Of a DNA stretch of 64,000 nt, positions 31,301-42,656 are shown piece after piece; the stretch's first letter is position 1, and every line of letters starts with the position of its first letter. The stretch is from Flammula alnicola. Taxonomy: Eukaryota > Basidiomycota > Agaricomycetes > Agaricales > Strophariaceae. The DNA is taken from the NCBI GenBank assembly GCA_015499995.1, contig JADNRV010000084.1:124001-188000 (forward strand). Reading direction: 5' to 3'. Position numbers and translations under genes: made by a program. Under the pieces are notes generated by a model, which worked only from the letters and a program-made list of their open reading frames with translations, was not told the DNA's origin and searched no databases.

Positions 31301-33850
31301 AGAATCCTCAGAAAACAAAGAAGCTAGCTGGAAGGTGAAGCCGGGAAGCCGCGCATATTGTGGAGGCTCAAGTCGACATGTTTGCAGCTGACCGGAAGGT
31401 TGGTGGACAAGATAGCGCGAGAATGGGATATCCTCTGGTGTACTCTTGAGGGCATCTAAAAAGGGTCGGATTGCCTCGAACATCACGGAAGATTCAACCA
31501 ATAGCTTAACGCCAGATGTCGAACGCTGACTGTTACGAAGGTCTTGCAAGACGCGCAGCTCCACGCTTGGGTCAAAGAACACGATGCGTAGTTGAATGCG
31601 ATCCGCATCCCGCTTCACGTAATCTGCGAGATCCCGAGAGGAACTTGCAATCACTCCAAGATGAACGTCAACTTTTCCTCCAGACTCCCATATGAGCGCA
31701 ACGAGTCCTCCTTGCGATAGGCGCTTTCCACTCATACTTTCCCAGAAAGCAGCCCGCTTTCCAGGTGCATTGGATCGAGCACGACCAGGAGGTGTATCGA
31801 TGAAGATATTGGTGGAAATTCCTCTCCAGTCTGGGACAAGCGATATGAAGCGAACACCAGTATACACATTGAACATCAGAGAATCTTGGCTGTCCGCCAG
31901 ACCTCGATACCTTCCTCCGTTGCTGAGAAGAAGTTCCGTGAGCTTTGTCCGTTTTGATGACACAGATTTTAGGTCGTCGTAGACAAGCTGGACAGCGCTT
32001 CGCAAAGGGGCGCTTCATGAGAAAACATCAGCTCCGCTGTTCATAAATACAAGAGATGGAGAACGCACGTCAACTCTTCCCGCAGCAGTCTAAATTGAAT
32101 ATCCAGAAGTCGTTGCATACTATCGGGAGGAGCAGGATGTGGGGCGGAGAAGAAGTTGCCAGGTAGGAACGGCGGAAGACGACACATGAGTTCTTCATTT
32201 GTTGGGGCAACTCGAATATCGCACACGTCGACCAAGTCGTTATCGTGACGCCGGCCACGAGCGCGGAGGTCTCCAGGCCCTTCATATGCAACATGGAGAG
32301 CAGCGATGAGAGCTTCGTGTGGGTCAGCCGAGTTTGTAAGGACTCTTCTGTCCTTTTTCGGGTCGCGAGGAAGAAATCTACGCTCCTCGCGCTCAAGGAT
32401 ATGCACCAGACGTTCAACTTTGTCCTTGATCGAACTCAGGATAAGGTCGCGGACGGCGTGTTGTAGATTTTTGAATGGGTCATCAAACAATGGAGGGGTT
32501 GCAGAGATGCCCGTGTACCACTTCTGAAACCATTGATCTAGTTTGACAATCAATGGTGCCAAACGCGGGTACGTGGCCACTGCGTTCTTGAAACGAACGA
32601 GGAACCTAAACAGAGCATGAGAGATGCCTTAACATAGGTAGAGTTGATCGTACTCGTGTAAGACACCCGCGAGGGATGCAAAAACTTGTCCATCAATGTG
32701 TTTGTACACGGCCGTCGCGCTGGGATCTCTGAAAGATCGTAACTGAATGAAAACCTCCATACAACTCTCGATAACATCGGCGAACTTCGGAAGGTTTTGT
32801 AGAACAATCGTGTAAAGGCGGCTACTTGTCTTTAGTGGAGAACCACTTAGCGAAGAGAATAATGCTCACTTCGTAAGAGTTACCAAAGTACTCTTTATGA
32901 CGAATTCGGAAGACATGTACTAACGTAGCGTAAGTTAGTGCATCTTCAAGACAATCGGAACTCACTCTGAGCAACGGTAATATCCCTCTCTGGAAGGATA
33001 GCACGTCTCGATTTGAACCCGCACGGGTAGAAACCTCTGGCCAGTTGATGACATCAACTATACGAAGGCTTCCATTGTCCTGATGGCGCATGGTCAATAC
33101 AGATTCTTTGAAGAATATGTAGGGACATACCGAAGTAATCGAGGTAAGAAGAAGCTAAAAGAAGGGGCGATGAGTAGAATGGGACAAGAGATGAGATTAC
33201 GGCACACCTGGCCTTCCTCCTGAGTCTACAGTTGCAAGGAGTAAGTAAAAGCACAGTGGGTCAGAAAAGGAACATACCCATAATGTGTTCGATGAGTTCG
33301 CACTGCATAACGGGCGAAGAAAGGCATAGACATCGAAAGCATTTTTGAATCTGAAGTTTTCAAATAAGAATCTCTTCAGCTGGTTATGGGCGTCCGTCGG
33401 CGAGAGGGATTGCGAATCATCTTCGGCGAAGAATCCATCTGTTGCAACACCATTGATCTTTGTGAGACCCTTCTCGGTTAAGAATGGTGCGATGGCTTCC
33501 CTAGCCGCTTGGCTTGCGAGGTTGATACGGAAACTGGTTGGCGAACGAGGGGTACCTGGAGTAAGATCGGAACGTGTATGTCTGTAACGACATTCAAACT
33601 CCCTCTTGCAGCTACCGGTGGTCCAGTAAAAGCGGCAGACGCCAGGAGGAGCGGACGAGGAAGGTGTTGGCGAGTTGGTTTGACGATGAGGCGTGTTTGG
33701 TAGGGAAGGTGGACCGTTTGTGGAAGGGCCAGGAGACCCAATCCGTTGCCCAGAGTTGGTAGAGTTATTATTTATGTGTGTAAAATTGCATTTTTGCCCC
33801 CGACGACAACCACCGGGGGCCTGTTCGAATCGACATGGTGGACGAGACAT
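25337..33850 (-). CDS. ZNFX1/Hrr1-type RNA helicase with CCCH, NFX1 and RZ zinc fingers
   Basis: A large multi-exon gene. It begins MSRPPCRFEQAP with two CCCH fingers (both C-x8-C-x5-C-x3-H), at about 33835-33770 and 33650-33585. A long helical region follows (33500-31200). The SF1 helicase motifs come next: PPGTGKS encoded by a 19-nt micro-exon (31086-31104) and the next exon, AFTNHALDHML (motif Ia, about 30960), EEAGQ (motif II, about 29670) and IGDPLQLRP (motif III, about 29585). Downstream are many Cys/His NFX1-type fingers (about 28150-27300), a RING-like CPTCRAPITCPR (about 26820), a helical region and a final RZ finger (GGAMERSRCPECGSVIGG, about 25490). The family includes animal ZNFX1 and S. 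pombe Hrr1, which act in small-RNA silencing. An upstream in-frame ATG at 33880 is possible. Exons are modelled, but motif order is complete. Confidence 0.85.
31086..31104 (-). other. 19-nt micro-exon encoding most of the Walker A loop
   Basis: The preceding exon ends CAAGG (31158) before GTGAGTCA. The micro-exon CCCTCCTGGGACCGGAAAG follows a GATGTAG acceptor and is followed by a GTTAGA donor. The next exon starts AGCTTCACC at 31036. Joined, they read IQGPPGTGKSFTG. The introns are 53 and 49 nt. Without this exon the P-loop is absent. Confidence 0.85.
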
Positions 33851-33880
33851 GGTGGGATGTGCGTGTCTGTGCATGACCAT

Positions 33881-34416
33881 CGATCATTTTAAACTGTCCC
33901 ACAATCATGGGCGCCTATCGATAACGGACATGGAGCTGCTACAAAAGCGCAAAATGGCCGGGAGGGCTGCATCATGGTGATTGATTGGTAAAGTTACTTT
34001 GACAGAACCTTGTGACGCATGGTTTAGGTCTGTATCCTAGTTGAACACGGAAGTTATTAGTATTAAGATATTTCCTTGGCCGTAAATTTCTTTAGACATA
34101 CTCCTGATGAGGTTACAGCAAGGAAATCATATTTCAGGTAAGATTGTATTCTGGTTAAAGATTTGTGAGCACCGTGCTTCGCTAACTTGACTGGAACGAA
34201 ATTACATGTTCTTTTGGTTTGTAACCCCCGCTTGATGGTTATCGCAGTTGCCGCTTCCCAAATGAAGGTTCTTTCTGAACATGTGGCAACGGAATCTCCA
34301 GATTTGGAGACATAATAAGACTGTGGGCGGGTTGTGGGTCGATGATAGCAAAATATTAAGTAATGTGGGTGGACTGTGGAAGCGAGGCGTTTCCATCAAG
34401 AATTGAGTCAGAGACC
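33881..34416. other. Spacer, nothing recognised
   Basis: Upstream region of the helicase gene, AT-rich towards 34330. Short open frames only. Confidence 0.4.
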
Positions 34417-34953
34417 ACGAATGCCCTGCTTCTCGTCGCAGGTAGTATTCCGCTAATTGTTCAAATACTATTATTTCAACGCAGTTTCTTCACCTCCAAG
34501 TAAAAGGCGACTTACGATCGTTTAGTCCACATGATACAGCCTCCGCCCGGTTTGACCCTTCAGGAAGTGCTCTATGAACGAGCGGAGTCGAAGCGCAGGC
34601 TTATTAGAGCTCCGGGGCTTTCTAACACCTTCGTCAACACAGAAGAAGCAGTGCAAGTCTTCTTGAGCGTCAATCGTCAGCGACCCAATGTCCTTATTGT
34701 CCAAAAGCTCGGCATAGAACCTGAAGAGCATCGGGAGAAATTTCGCCAACTGCCAACTTGGCTCTTTCCTATTTCTTTGAAGAGGAAGGCGCCACCCGCT
34801 GCGTCCAGCGGTACAATGTCCTTCGTCCATCCATATTATCATAGGCATTTGGAAAGTAATGGCGATTGGTATGTCGAATGGGACCCGCGTCAGCTGGCAT
34901 GTGGGCCAATTGATACAAAAGATAGCTTTTCTAGTTGTCGTCATCAGATTTAA
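34417..34953 (+). pseudogene. P450-like gene fragment (copy C)
   Basis: Matches the first 80 codons of the P450-like genes at 17327 and 35155, but the start codon is ACG (34420) instead of ATG and a TAA falls in the position of the lysine-rich FTFKKK region (34499). LTLQEVLYERAESKRRLIRA is still clear. After VNTEEAV the similarity to the P450 body ends, and the rest resembles the block at 16860-17190. It is therefore a truncated third copy, directly upstream of the intact copy B. Confidence 0.7.
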
Positions 34954-35154
34954 CAACGGATAGGAACTGTGGCGTGCTGCGAGGCGGCTCTTAGAATCAA
35001 CAAAGTAGCTTGTCCCGCGAGGTTAACTTGACTGGCGCCCATGTATATGTATGGATGCTTCCGCCTCCACGGTTGCTGGCTTTGACGCTTCTCTGCGTCC
35101 TTCAAGTTCTACCTCTTAAGAGAGCCGCCTCCGTCAAGAGTCGGGTTAGAAACG

Positions 35155-36351
35155 ATGAATGCCCTACTTCTTGTCGCTGGTGGTATCTTGCCAATTATTC
35201 TAACATTACTACTTCAACGTTGTGCGTTCACCTTCAAGAAAAAGGCGACTTACCACCGTTTAGTCCACAGAGTAAAATATATCCTCCATCCAGCTAGTTT
35301 GACGCTCCAAGAAATGCTCTACGAACGATCTCAGTCCAACCAAAGACTGGTTCGAGCGCTTGGGCTTTCCAACACCTTCGTCAGCGAAGAAGAAGCAGTC
35401 CACAAGGACTTTGTTACACGCGCTCGTCGTCTCCTGAGCACTGCTCAGCGAAAGGGCTGGCGCCATTTTCAAACCATAGCCTGCGAAGCGACACAGTGGC
35501 AACTCCAGTGTTCTCAACAACCCTTTGACTCTCTCATCCAGAATATAACCCTCGTCGTCATCCTCGCAGGTATATTGGGGGTTGAAGGCCAAATACAATC
35601 CGTTTCGCACGAGGATATCGCTCTCGTTGCCAAGAACATAACTGCTCTCTGGGCACTCTCGAAGAAGCCAGATCCTATCCCTCCACATCTTCTTGAACAG
35701 CTCACAGAGCACCTCCGCCATCTCGTTCCCGATGAAGAAACGTTCCCGACTTCGTTGGACTTCGTTGTTCCTGCTTGGGAGACACTTTGGCGTGTCGTGG
35801 CGACCACAGTCGCATATTCGCACGACAATGAAGAGATTCGAGGAGCGTTTGCTGCTTTCAGCGCCTGCCCAACTGACGAAACTTTTCGAGGTGGCGAGGA
35901 AAGCGACAATGTGGATGTGAAGAGTGTCGTCGCCGAAGCCATGCGGCTTCACCCGCCATCGAAGCACATCGGTCGATCCAAAAAGCGCGTGTGGTGTCCG
36001 GCGTTCGTCGCAAGATGGCTTCCGTCACGCGTTATTCGAGTTAACCAAAATGCAGACATTGCGGCGCTACCGCGAAGCGAGGATGTATGGGGCCCAGATG
36101 CGGACGTATTTCTGCCTCGGCGACATAATTCCCAGCACATCCTTCCTCAGCAAAGGGAGGCGCTGACGTTTGCATTTGGACATGGGCCGCTTCGCTGTGT
36201 CGCCGCCTCCTGGGCGCCGATGGCCGCGGCTGTCATCTCAGGGGCCGTACTCGACTACATAGGTTCCGATGGATATGTGTTGGAGGCTGGTCGACACATA
36301 GGTGGCCGAGCAGGTTGGAATGGTTGGTTATTGAGGAAGTCGGCGGAATGA
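35155..36351 (+). CDS. Compact cytochrome P450-like protein (copy B)
   Basis: Single exon, 398 aa, closely similar to copy A over its whole length; most differences are single substitutions. It has the same N-terminal anchor, ExxR (EAMRLHPP), PERF-region remnant (VFLPRRH) and haem-loop FAFGHGPLRC. It shares the short length and the lack of a recognisable I-helix oxygen-binding motif. Conservation of the reading frame in both copies suggests that selection still acts on the protein. The next gene downstream, on the opposite strand, is an intact F-box-like gene whose truncated twin follows copy A. Substrate unknown. Confidence 0.8.
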   Translation: MNALLLVAGGILPIILTLLLQRCAFTFKKKATYHRLVHRVKYILHPASLTLQEMLYERSQSNQRLVRALGLSNTFVSEEEAVHKDFVTRARRLLSTAQRKGWRHFQTIACEATQWQLQCSQQPFDSLIQNITLVVILAGILGVEGQIQSVSHEDIALVAKNITALWALSKKPDPIPPHLLEQLTEHLRHLVPDEETFPTSLDFVVPAWETLWRVVATTVAYSHDNEEIRGAFAAFSACPTDETFRGGEESDNVDVKSVVAEAMRLHPPSKHIGRSKKRVWCPAFVARWLPSRVIRVNQNADIAALPRSEDVWGPDADVFLPRRHNSQHILPQQREALTFAFGHGPLRCVAASWAPMAAAVISGAVLDYIGSDGYVLEAGRHIGGRAGWNGWLLRKSAE

Positions 36352-36427
36352 AGAGGTCCTGTAGAGAACATTGATTGTAAGTTTGATGGAGCTAGCAGTG
36401 GACCGAATAAATGTTACAAACTGAATT

Positions 36428-37378
36428 TCACCACCAAGGTATCCCGGCTGCGCTAGCACTGTACATCGCCTCTGCTTCTTGAAGTTCGACCATGCAGAAC
36501 ATATCAAGTTGTAGCGGGCTGAGGAGACTGACCCGACTATCGAAATTAACCAATAGATTCAAGGCCGGCATCAGGCGGTCATATACAAAGCGCAAATCTT
36601 GAAATTCAGGTTTCGGTTGAGCTGGCTTGTGGATCAACATCTTTTTCAAGTGACCCGGAAAAGCGGATACCTGTGCGGCTGATATTGCTCTCCACTCGTC
36701 AGCAAGTGCCTCTGACCGATCGGCTGTGGAGACGCGGAGATGGGCAAGGGAAGGTGTCGTGGGCAAGACTTTCTCTAGAAGGTAGTTTGGAGAGGCCGCA
36801 GACGTCAAACAGAGATGCTTCAATGACGGGAATTGAACATTTTTGTCGACTATCGCGTTTGTTGTCTCGATAGATCCGTGCAAAACAAGTTCCGAGAGAG
36901 AGGGGAGACTTATCGGGAGGAGGTCGAAGGGTCGAAAGAACACGAAGAAGGCATGGATGATCTTCACAGAAGGAGCGATAGCTTGCAATATCCGCTTGAA
37001 AGCGGTGTACACTTCCGTTCGTCGGCCATACTCTGGAGCAAGGGCTCTCGGATCCATGGCGGTGTTTCTTGAATGAGCCGAAATAAAGAAGCTTTTGACG
37101 CGTCGAAGGTGTTCCGGTGTGCGTTCAACCAAGTCGGCGAAAGCATAGATTTGAGTGTGTCCAATGACGGAAATGGATTGCAATTTATAAGGCTTGGAGG
37201 TCTCGTGCATAAATTTAGAGACGAGAGACAAAGAGCGCCCTGTGCGACCGCCGTCGACACATGCAAATGCGTAGATTTCACTGCAAATTTCCGGTGGACA
37301 TCGGTCCATCGAATGAGAGCGCCTACACTTTATTTGTGTCAGAACAGCTGGGACATAAACGTGCGGCTTACTTTCCAA
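36428..37378 (-). CDS. F-box-like protein (LRR-type, single exon)
   Basis: 316 aa if translation starts at 37378. An internal ATG at 37309 (MDRCPPEICSEIYAF) sits directly before the F-box-like motif and is an equally good start. The motif reads PPEICSEIYAFACVDGG, then SLSLVSKFMHETSKPYKLQSI, a form common in Agaricomycete multigene families. The body is leucine-rich (LPSLSELVLHGSIE, FPSLKHLCLTS). It is convergent with the P450-like gene B, with only about 75 bases between their ends. A deleted copy lies at 18600-18930. Probably an SCF substrate adaptor; target unknown. Confidence 0.75.
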   Translation of the reverse strand: MESKPHVYVPAVLTQIKCRRSHSMDRCPPEICSEIYAFACVDGGRTGRSLSLVSKFMHETSKPYKLQSISVIGHTQIYAFADLVERTPEHLRRVKSFFISAHSRNTAMDPRALAPEYGRRTEVYTAFKRILQAIAPSVKIIHAFFVFFRPFDLLPISLPSLSELVLHGSIETTNAIVDKNVQFPSLKHLCLTSAASPNYLLEKVLPTTPSLAHLRVSTADRSEALADEWRAISAAQVSAFPGHLKKMLIHKPAQPKPEFQDLRFVYDRLMPALNLLVNFDSRVSLLSPLQLDMFCMVELQEAEAMYSASAAGIPWW

Positions 37379-37600
37379 ATTGTCCTGGCAAGTTCACCGC
37401 TTTGCGACGCTTTAAAGTGGTGGTTCGAGGTCAAAGCATGCCCACTGCTTACAGTACACCGCTTTGGATATTGTCGAGTCACATGCCCCGGCTCCGGCCC
37501 GTCGTTAAGTCGCTTGGATTTCAATGAAATGATCGATCAGTGGCCCTTATAACAATTGCTGTCTTGTATAAAACTCGGTCCTTTCCACTCATTTACTTCC

Positions 37601-39581
37601 ATGATGGCTAGTTTCTCTACCCGCGGCATTCTCGACGAGAAACGTTACAACTTTATGCCTTCTACAGAGGATTTGACCCACTTGGACGAAATCGCCAGAC
37701 TCAAGAAGGAGTTGGAACTCTTGAAGAATGCGGTGAGTGCCCTCTTACCTTCAGACAAGGATGGCAAACTTATTTGAGCATGGATTAGAACCCTTTTCTT
37801 GTAGCGGAGATCGCTCTCGAATTGCAGATTGAGCGGTTACGCGTCGTTGAGATTACCAACGCGCGCGACGCCGCTCTTCAGCGTCTTTCCGACGCCTACG
37901 TCTCTATCCGTCAGAAGAACGAAATCATCGAACGCATGCAGGAAGAAAGAGAGAGCAATGGAGCCGCGCCTTTTCCCACCCACCTCATCCGTGTCAGAGA
38001 CACAGTGGAAATCGACAAGTTGAAGGCGCATATAGCCACTCTTGAATCAACAATTGAGGATTTGCGTTCGGTGGTCCGAGAACTTCCGCAATCTGGCGCG
38101 GCGAAGCCCATTGACCCGCCGCCTTCCTACGAAGAAAACATACAGAAGGTGAATTTTCTCCATCGTCTCCAAATTCATATATCAGTATTTAATACATTGT
38201 TTTGTATAATTACAGAGCCGTTCGGTCGATGCTGAAATACAGACAGATCCACACGAAACCGAAAATCCCCCACCGTCTGAGGCGTCTCTTGGCAGGGACC
38301 CAGCTGACGGAGAACCCCTGGTAAGCTTTCTCTCGTTTTCTCCAAATTGATCTGACTTCTGGCCAGCACGTCCCACCCCAGACCGACGATCCTAAAGAAT
38401 TGGTTAAAGCCAGAAACGCTGTTCTTGCTGTCATACCTCTACCCCCCAACCCTCCTGATGACACCCTAAGTGCAATCGTTATTCCTCCTCCGTCCACCTT
38501 GCATGAACTTTTAAACTCGGCACCCGCGGTGCGTCAATATTCAATCGACTGGGATTTTACAAATGTCTAACCGCTCTCTTTCTCAGCCTTTAAAAAATGC
38601 GTCAGTCTCTCTCTCCAATGGATAGATACCGTAACATCGGACTGACATACAGGCAGGCTCTCGAGCTATCGAATCTTACAGAACAATACCACCACATGGT
38701 GTCCAGATCGCGAAGAGCATGGTTATATGTACAGTCCCGCCTTTAAATGTAGCACAAACCCCAGAATTGCGACCGCTCATCGATGGAGTGCAGTCGATGT
38801 CATCGGTCGCATGAGCAAGCCCACAGGCGAGCCCATTGTATAATTAACTTGCCGACACCTGCTAACTGTGTTTGAAGAGTGCTTTTATCACAAGGAAGGC
38901 GTATGGTACTATGCCGGATCTTACAAGGCCTTTAGACTGGATAATCTCTCGACGAAAGAGTGGGCTCAGTTACCAGCAGAGGTGCGCATATATTTAAAAA
39001 ATTTATTTAATTGTCATAACCTTTGCATAACCTCCTTTCAGACGATCTCGGCGATTGTTAAGGAGACGATTACTGGGAGGAAAAACAACTCGCCCCAGAA
39101 TACGTATGAAACCTCCCAGCTGTACGCTGCCGGCGCCCTCAAAGTCGCGTGTGTCGGCCTGCAATGCGTCGGTTTCAACCAGGAGGTGTACAAGGCGATC
39201 ATTGAGCACTCTATCAAATTCAGCGAGGCTAAATTCAAGGCTCTCGCCGCGCAGGGCGCCACTGGAACGCCGGCCGCCCCTGCGAAGACACCTGCGGCTG
39301 CAAAGACACCTGTGATGCCCCGCCATGCTCATCGGGCATCGACTCTCATGGGCTCTGCTGGTTCGGTTGGCGCTGGAAGCCCCAGCGGCCAGGCCCATCT
39401 GCCAGGTACTCCGGTCAGTGGTGGAATTGGTACCCTTCTAGGTTCTGGGTCCTCGATTTGGAACATGTCGACAAATATGGTGGCTTCTCCGCCTAGTGCT
39501 GCTGCTGATTCTCTGGCTGCGACCAAAGTCTTTGGGGGTGGAGAGAACTCCGCAATGGCCGAAGCTCCTATGAAACGCTGA
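37601..39581 (+). CDS. DUF6697-like protein with N-terminal coiled coil
   Basis: Exons 37601-37732, 37789-38148, 38216-38320, 38367-38528 and 38587 onward, with further short introns at about 38600-38670, 38837-38878 and 38982-39041. The N-terminal half is a coiled coil (ARLKKELELLKNA, IALELQIERLRVVEI, LKAHIATLESTIEDLRSVV). A proline-rich acidic linker follows. The C-terminal domain contains TWCPDREEHGYMYSPAFKC, VDVIGRMSKP, GVWYYAGSYKAFRLDNLSTKEW and TYETSQLYAAGALKVACVG, the pattern of the basidiomycete domain of unknown function DUF6697. The tail is low-complexity Ala/Pro/Gly/Ser. The junctions near 38600-38670 are the least certain because three frames are open. Function unknown. Confidence 0.7.
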
Positions 39582-39901
39582 CCGACGGCCGAACCCCACA
39601 TTTCCTTTGGGAACCTGAAATGAGTTTCCTTTATTGACGACGCCCTTGGTTTTACGGGGATTACGAACATTATGGCTACTTGAGCAGTTTCATGACACGC
39701 ATTTGTACACGATTTCTCTTTTCTTCTTCTTCTTTTTGCAGGATAACAAGCCTAACGTTTATCAATAAACAATTCCGAAGCGCAGCACTCAAATCTCGAA
39801 TAATAGCCTTGCACGGATTATGGACTTTATGCCAACATTTCCTGCGAGTGATACCACTACCGCAGTAGCTCCTTGTTGTAGCAACACAAATTCTACCCTA
39901 A

Positions 39902-40482
39902 TCTATATTATAAAACGACATGGGGGACAAGTTACGTAAGACATAACTTATGTCATACACAAACGAGTGGCGGTGCACTGACGCGTCAAGCCGATTTGGA
40001 ATCGATGGGCGGTCTAGCAGGTCTAGCCGATGCCTGGCGCATACGGCTCGATCTCGCACGCGCAGGTCTCGCCGTCTCGCGTTCTCACGTCCGAGTGCAT
40101 CCACTACTGCACATCTCTGGGTCATGGGTAAGGGGTGCTAAACATGGGCCAGGGTAGGGTCCCGGTATGCATGTAGGAGTCCTATGCACGGGTAGGTGTA
40201 CTATGCATAGCCCCACGGGTAGGGGTACTATGCACAGGTAGGAATATATTATACTATGCATGGGGTACAGCTACAGCCTACAGGTATTACTATTACTTCC
40301 ATTGGTTACTTCTTGCAAGTTTTTCTGCTTTAATTTAGTTGGAAATCAAATTAGACAATTCTTTCCATTCAGAGTGTAGCAATCTGTTGAGTAGTTTAAT
40401 GATATTTTGAACTCTTTTCAAGGATCAAGTTCAAGATTTACAAACATTGAAAGACCGTGCGAAGCACGGGTCCACAGTCTAG
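39902..40482 (+). mobile_element. Helitron-like non-autonomous element (581 bp candidate)
   Basis: The left end is TCTATATTATAAAACG, a classical Helitron 5' terminus, preceded by A. The right end is CTAG followed by T, so the insertion falls between host A and T as for Helitrons. Nine bases before CTAG is a hairpin, CCGTGC-GAA-GCACGG (40455-40469). No Rep/helicase coding region is present. Inside are degenerate direct repeats of a 20-base unit ending TACTATGCA. All terminal features fit; no second copy is available here to confirm it. Confidence 0.65.
40173..40260 (+). repeat. Degenerate tandem motif ending TACTATGCA
   Basis: Two 20-base copies, 40188-40207 and 40215-40234, differ at one base (ACGGGTAGG[T/G]GTACTATGCA). 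Weaker copies end at 40188 and 40260. All lie inside the Helitron-like element. Confidence 0.7.
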
Positions 40483-40657
40483 TTTCAATTAAATAGCCTC
40501 GCTTTGTATATCTCTGTCTCAACCTTGATAAAAAAGAACATTCAGAGAAAATTGTCATTTTCAAGATAGCATAAGTAAGTATTATACTGCAGATACACAC
40601 CTCCGGATACTAAGCCATGGGTATCGTTCACAATCACAGTAAGTTAGTAACTCTAAT

Positions 40658-42222
40658 CTACAGCTTGAGGACAGGGGCGATGGAGTGGCGTGTGAACCGC
40701 GATCCACCGTCGAGGAGGGTATGTGTGCCAGTGATGTGGGCTGAGGCTGGTGAAGCCAGGAAGAGTGCGAGACCGGCGATATCGGACGGGGCTCCGAACC
40801 GACCTTTAAGAAGGTAAGAAGATGAGTAAAGTGAAAGTAGAAACGGATCAGAGACAACTGAAGAGGCCGCACCTGTGGGTTGGCCAGCATTGAAGGCCTC
40901 CTCGCCTGCGGTTTTCAATCCAAAGGCCGTCATTTTACTGGGGAAAAGGCTAAACAGTAATTAGAACCGGTGAATTCGTTGTATTTGTGAGCTGGAAATG
41001 TGATGTCAAACTTACCCAGGGCAAATGGCGTTGACGCTGAGGGTTAGGAGTTATTATTATCTTTTGGAAACCACGATATGAAAAGGCATGTTGACGTACG
41101 TGACGTGCGAAGGGTTGAGCTTATATGCGAGTTGTGATGTAAGGTGGTTCACTATCCGAGGCGTCTTGTTAAATTTTTTGGGGCAAGACGTGTAAAGGTG
41201 ATGGCTACTGACCTGCGGCTTTGCTAGGTTGATCTGGAAGAGACATGTACGTGATGAGTACCAATCGTTGTAATTAAGAAAGGGTACGCACAACTCCATG
41301 TTCCATTTCCTTCGGCGCTTAGGGCACCTTCGCTCTCGGGCTCTACGGACGCCGTTGAAGAGATGTTGATGACGCGACCTGGGTCAAGGTTGGTTGAACC
41401 TTTGATGAGGAGGTCCGACAGTCTGAAAGATGCGCTCGTAAGCATGGCACTGGCTTTGGACAGGTCCCGAGTGTACTAACCCGGCGGTCACTAAGGTAAA
41501 GAAACCTCGTCAGCCTCAGGTATAGAAAAAGAGAGAGAGAGAGGCGCACTGTAGAAGATGCTCTTAACGTTCACGTTGAATACATTGTCCCAGCCTTTTT
41601 CCTCGGGGAAGTCGAGGAAAGGTCCGCCCCATGTAATACCGGAATTATTCACAAGAACATGGAGCTTGTTCTCCTTTTTACGGAATTCTGCAATCAGGGC
41701 GTTGCAGCCGGCTTTTGACTGTGGAAACACTAATGAGAAGGGAGGTCTCAAAGAACTGTTTCGTACGTGTTACGTACGCCGACGTTGGCGACAATGTAGT
41801 CGGCCTTGGGACCAGTCGCGACTTTATTGATATCAGCAACGGCCTGGGTGGAAAGAAGAAGTACGATCGTCAGAATGGCTTTCATAGTAGGAGATTCACT
41901 AATCCACACACTTCTTTGAGCTGGTTCTCTTTTCGCGCAGCGATATAGACTTTCGCTCCATTCTGCGCGAATCCGGCCGCAATCATCTTTCCAATACCTG
42001 AGCCTCCTCCCGTCACAAGAACTTAATGGATTGACACAACATAGTCAGCATGAAATATTCGAAAACTTGACAACATTTCGTCAAACGACTCACCGATTTT
42101 CCCAGTAACCCTGAACAGGGACTCGAGACGGAGATCTGCATCAAAATCGCGGGTGTGAGTCCTCTCGCTCCTTCGTGAAAGGTAATAATGCGAGGAGCAA
42201 CCGACGACTTACCGGATGACAT
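40658..42222 (-). CDS. Short-chain dehydrogenase/reductase
   Basis: NAD(P)-dependent oxidoreductase. The start at 42222 is in a 10-nt first exon (MSS plus one base). Joined exons begin [16 protein letters not shown]. The Rossmann glycine motif TGGGSGIGK is near residue 22, NNSG in the middle, and the catalytic serine in INISSTAS. The active-site YxxxK is YQPSKAAVNHL, formed across an intron. PG and the C-terminal DGGSRFTR end the fold. At least seven short introns; the stop is TAG at 40658. The layout resembles fungal 3-oxoacyl-reductase-like SDRs (RhlG/FabG type), but the substrate cannot be told from sequence alone. Confidence 0.85.
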
Positions 42223-42656
42223 GGCTGGTTGATACGTGTACTCAAAGTAAGGATCAATCAAGAATGCGGGGAAGGATATCTTATAAACCAGCTTGGGCTC
42301 GGAGGAGCAAGAGCCGGCTCTGTTCGGTTTTCCCCCATTGCCGGTATACTTACACCGCCTCGGTCACCGAGGGTCCGGAAGGAAACATGTGCCAATAACC
42401 ACGCATCACCGCGGAAAACATAAAATTAATTATAATAGGAATACTTAGTAGGGCTCCAGCAGAAGAAGGATTCTAGACGTAGATAAGTACTTGCAAAGTG
42501 TAGTATATTACAGTGAAAGAGGGTCTATGTGTGAAGGTGGCCGATGAAAGAATGGTTCGCGAGAACAAATGGAAAGAAAAGTAATTATACCTACACAAGT
42601 AGACTAATTGTCCCAAAACAAAACAAAACCGAGGGATTCTCATGGAGATTTTTGGT

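Noticed and set aside
34417..34953. 140-codon plus-strand frame 34531-34953 as a separate gene
   Set aside because: It begins inside a P450-like copy whose start codon and anchor region are mutated, and its second half matches non-coding DNA at 16860-17190; treated as a pseudogene.
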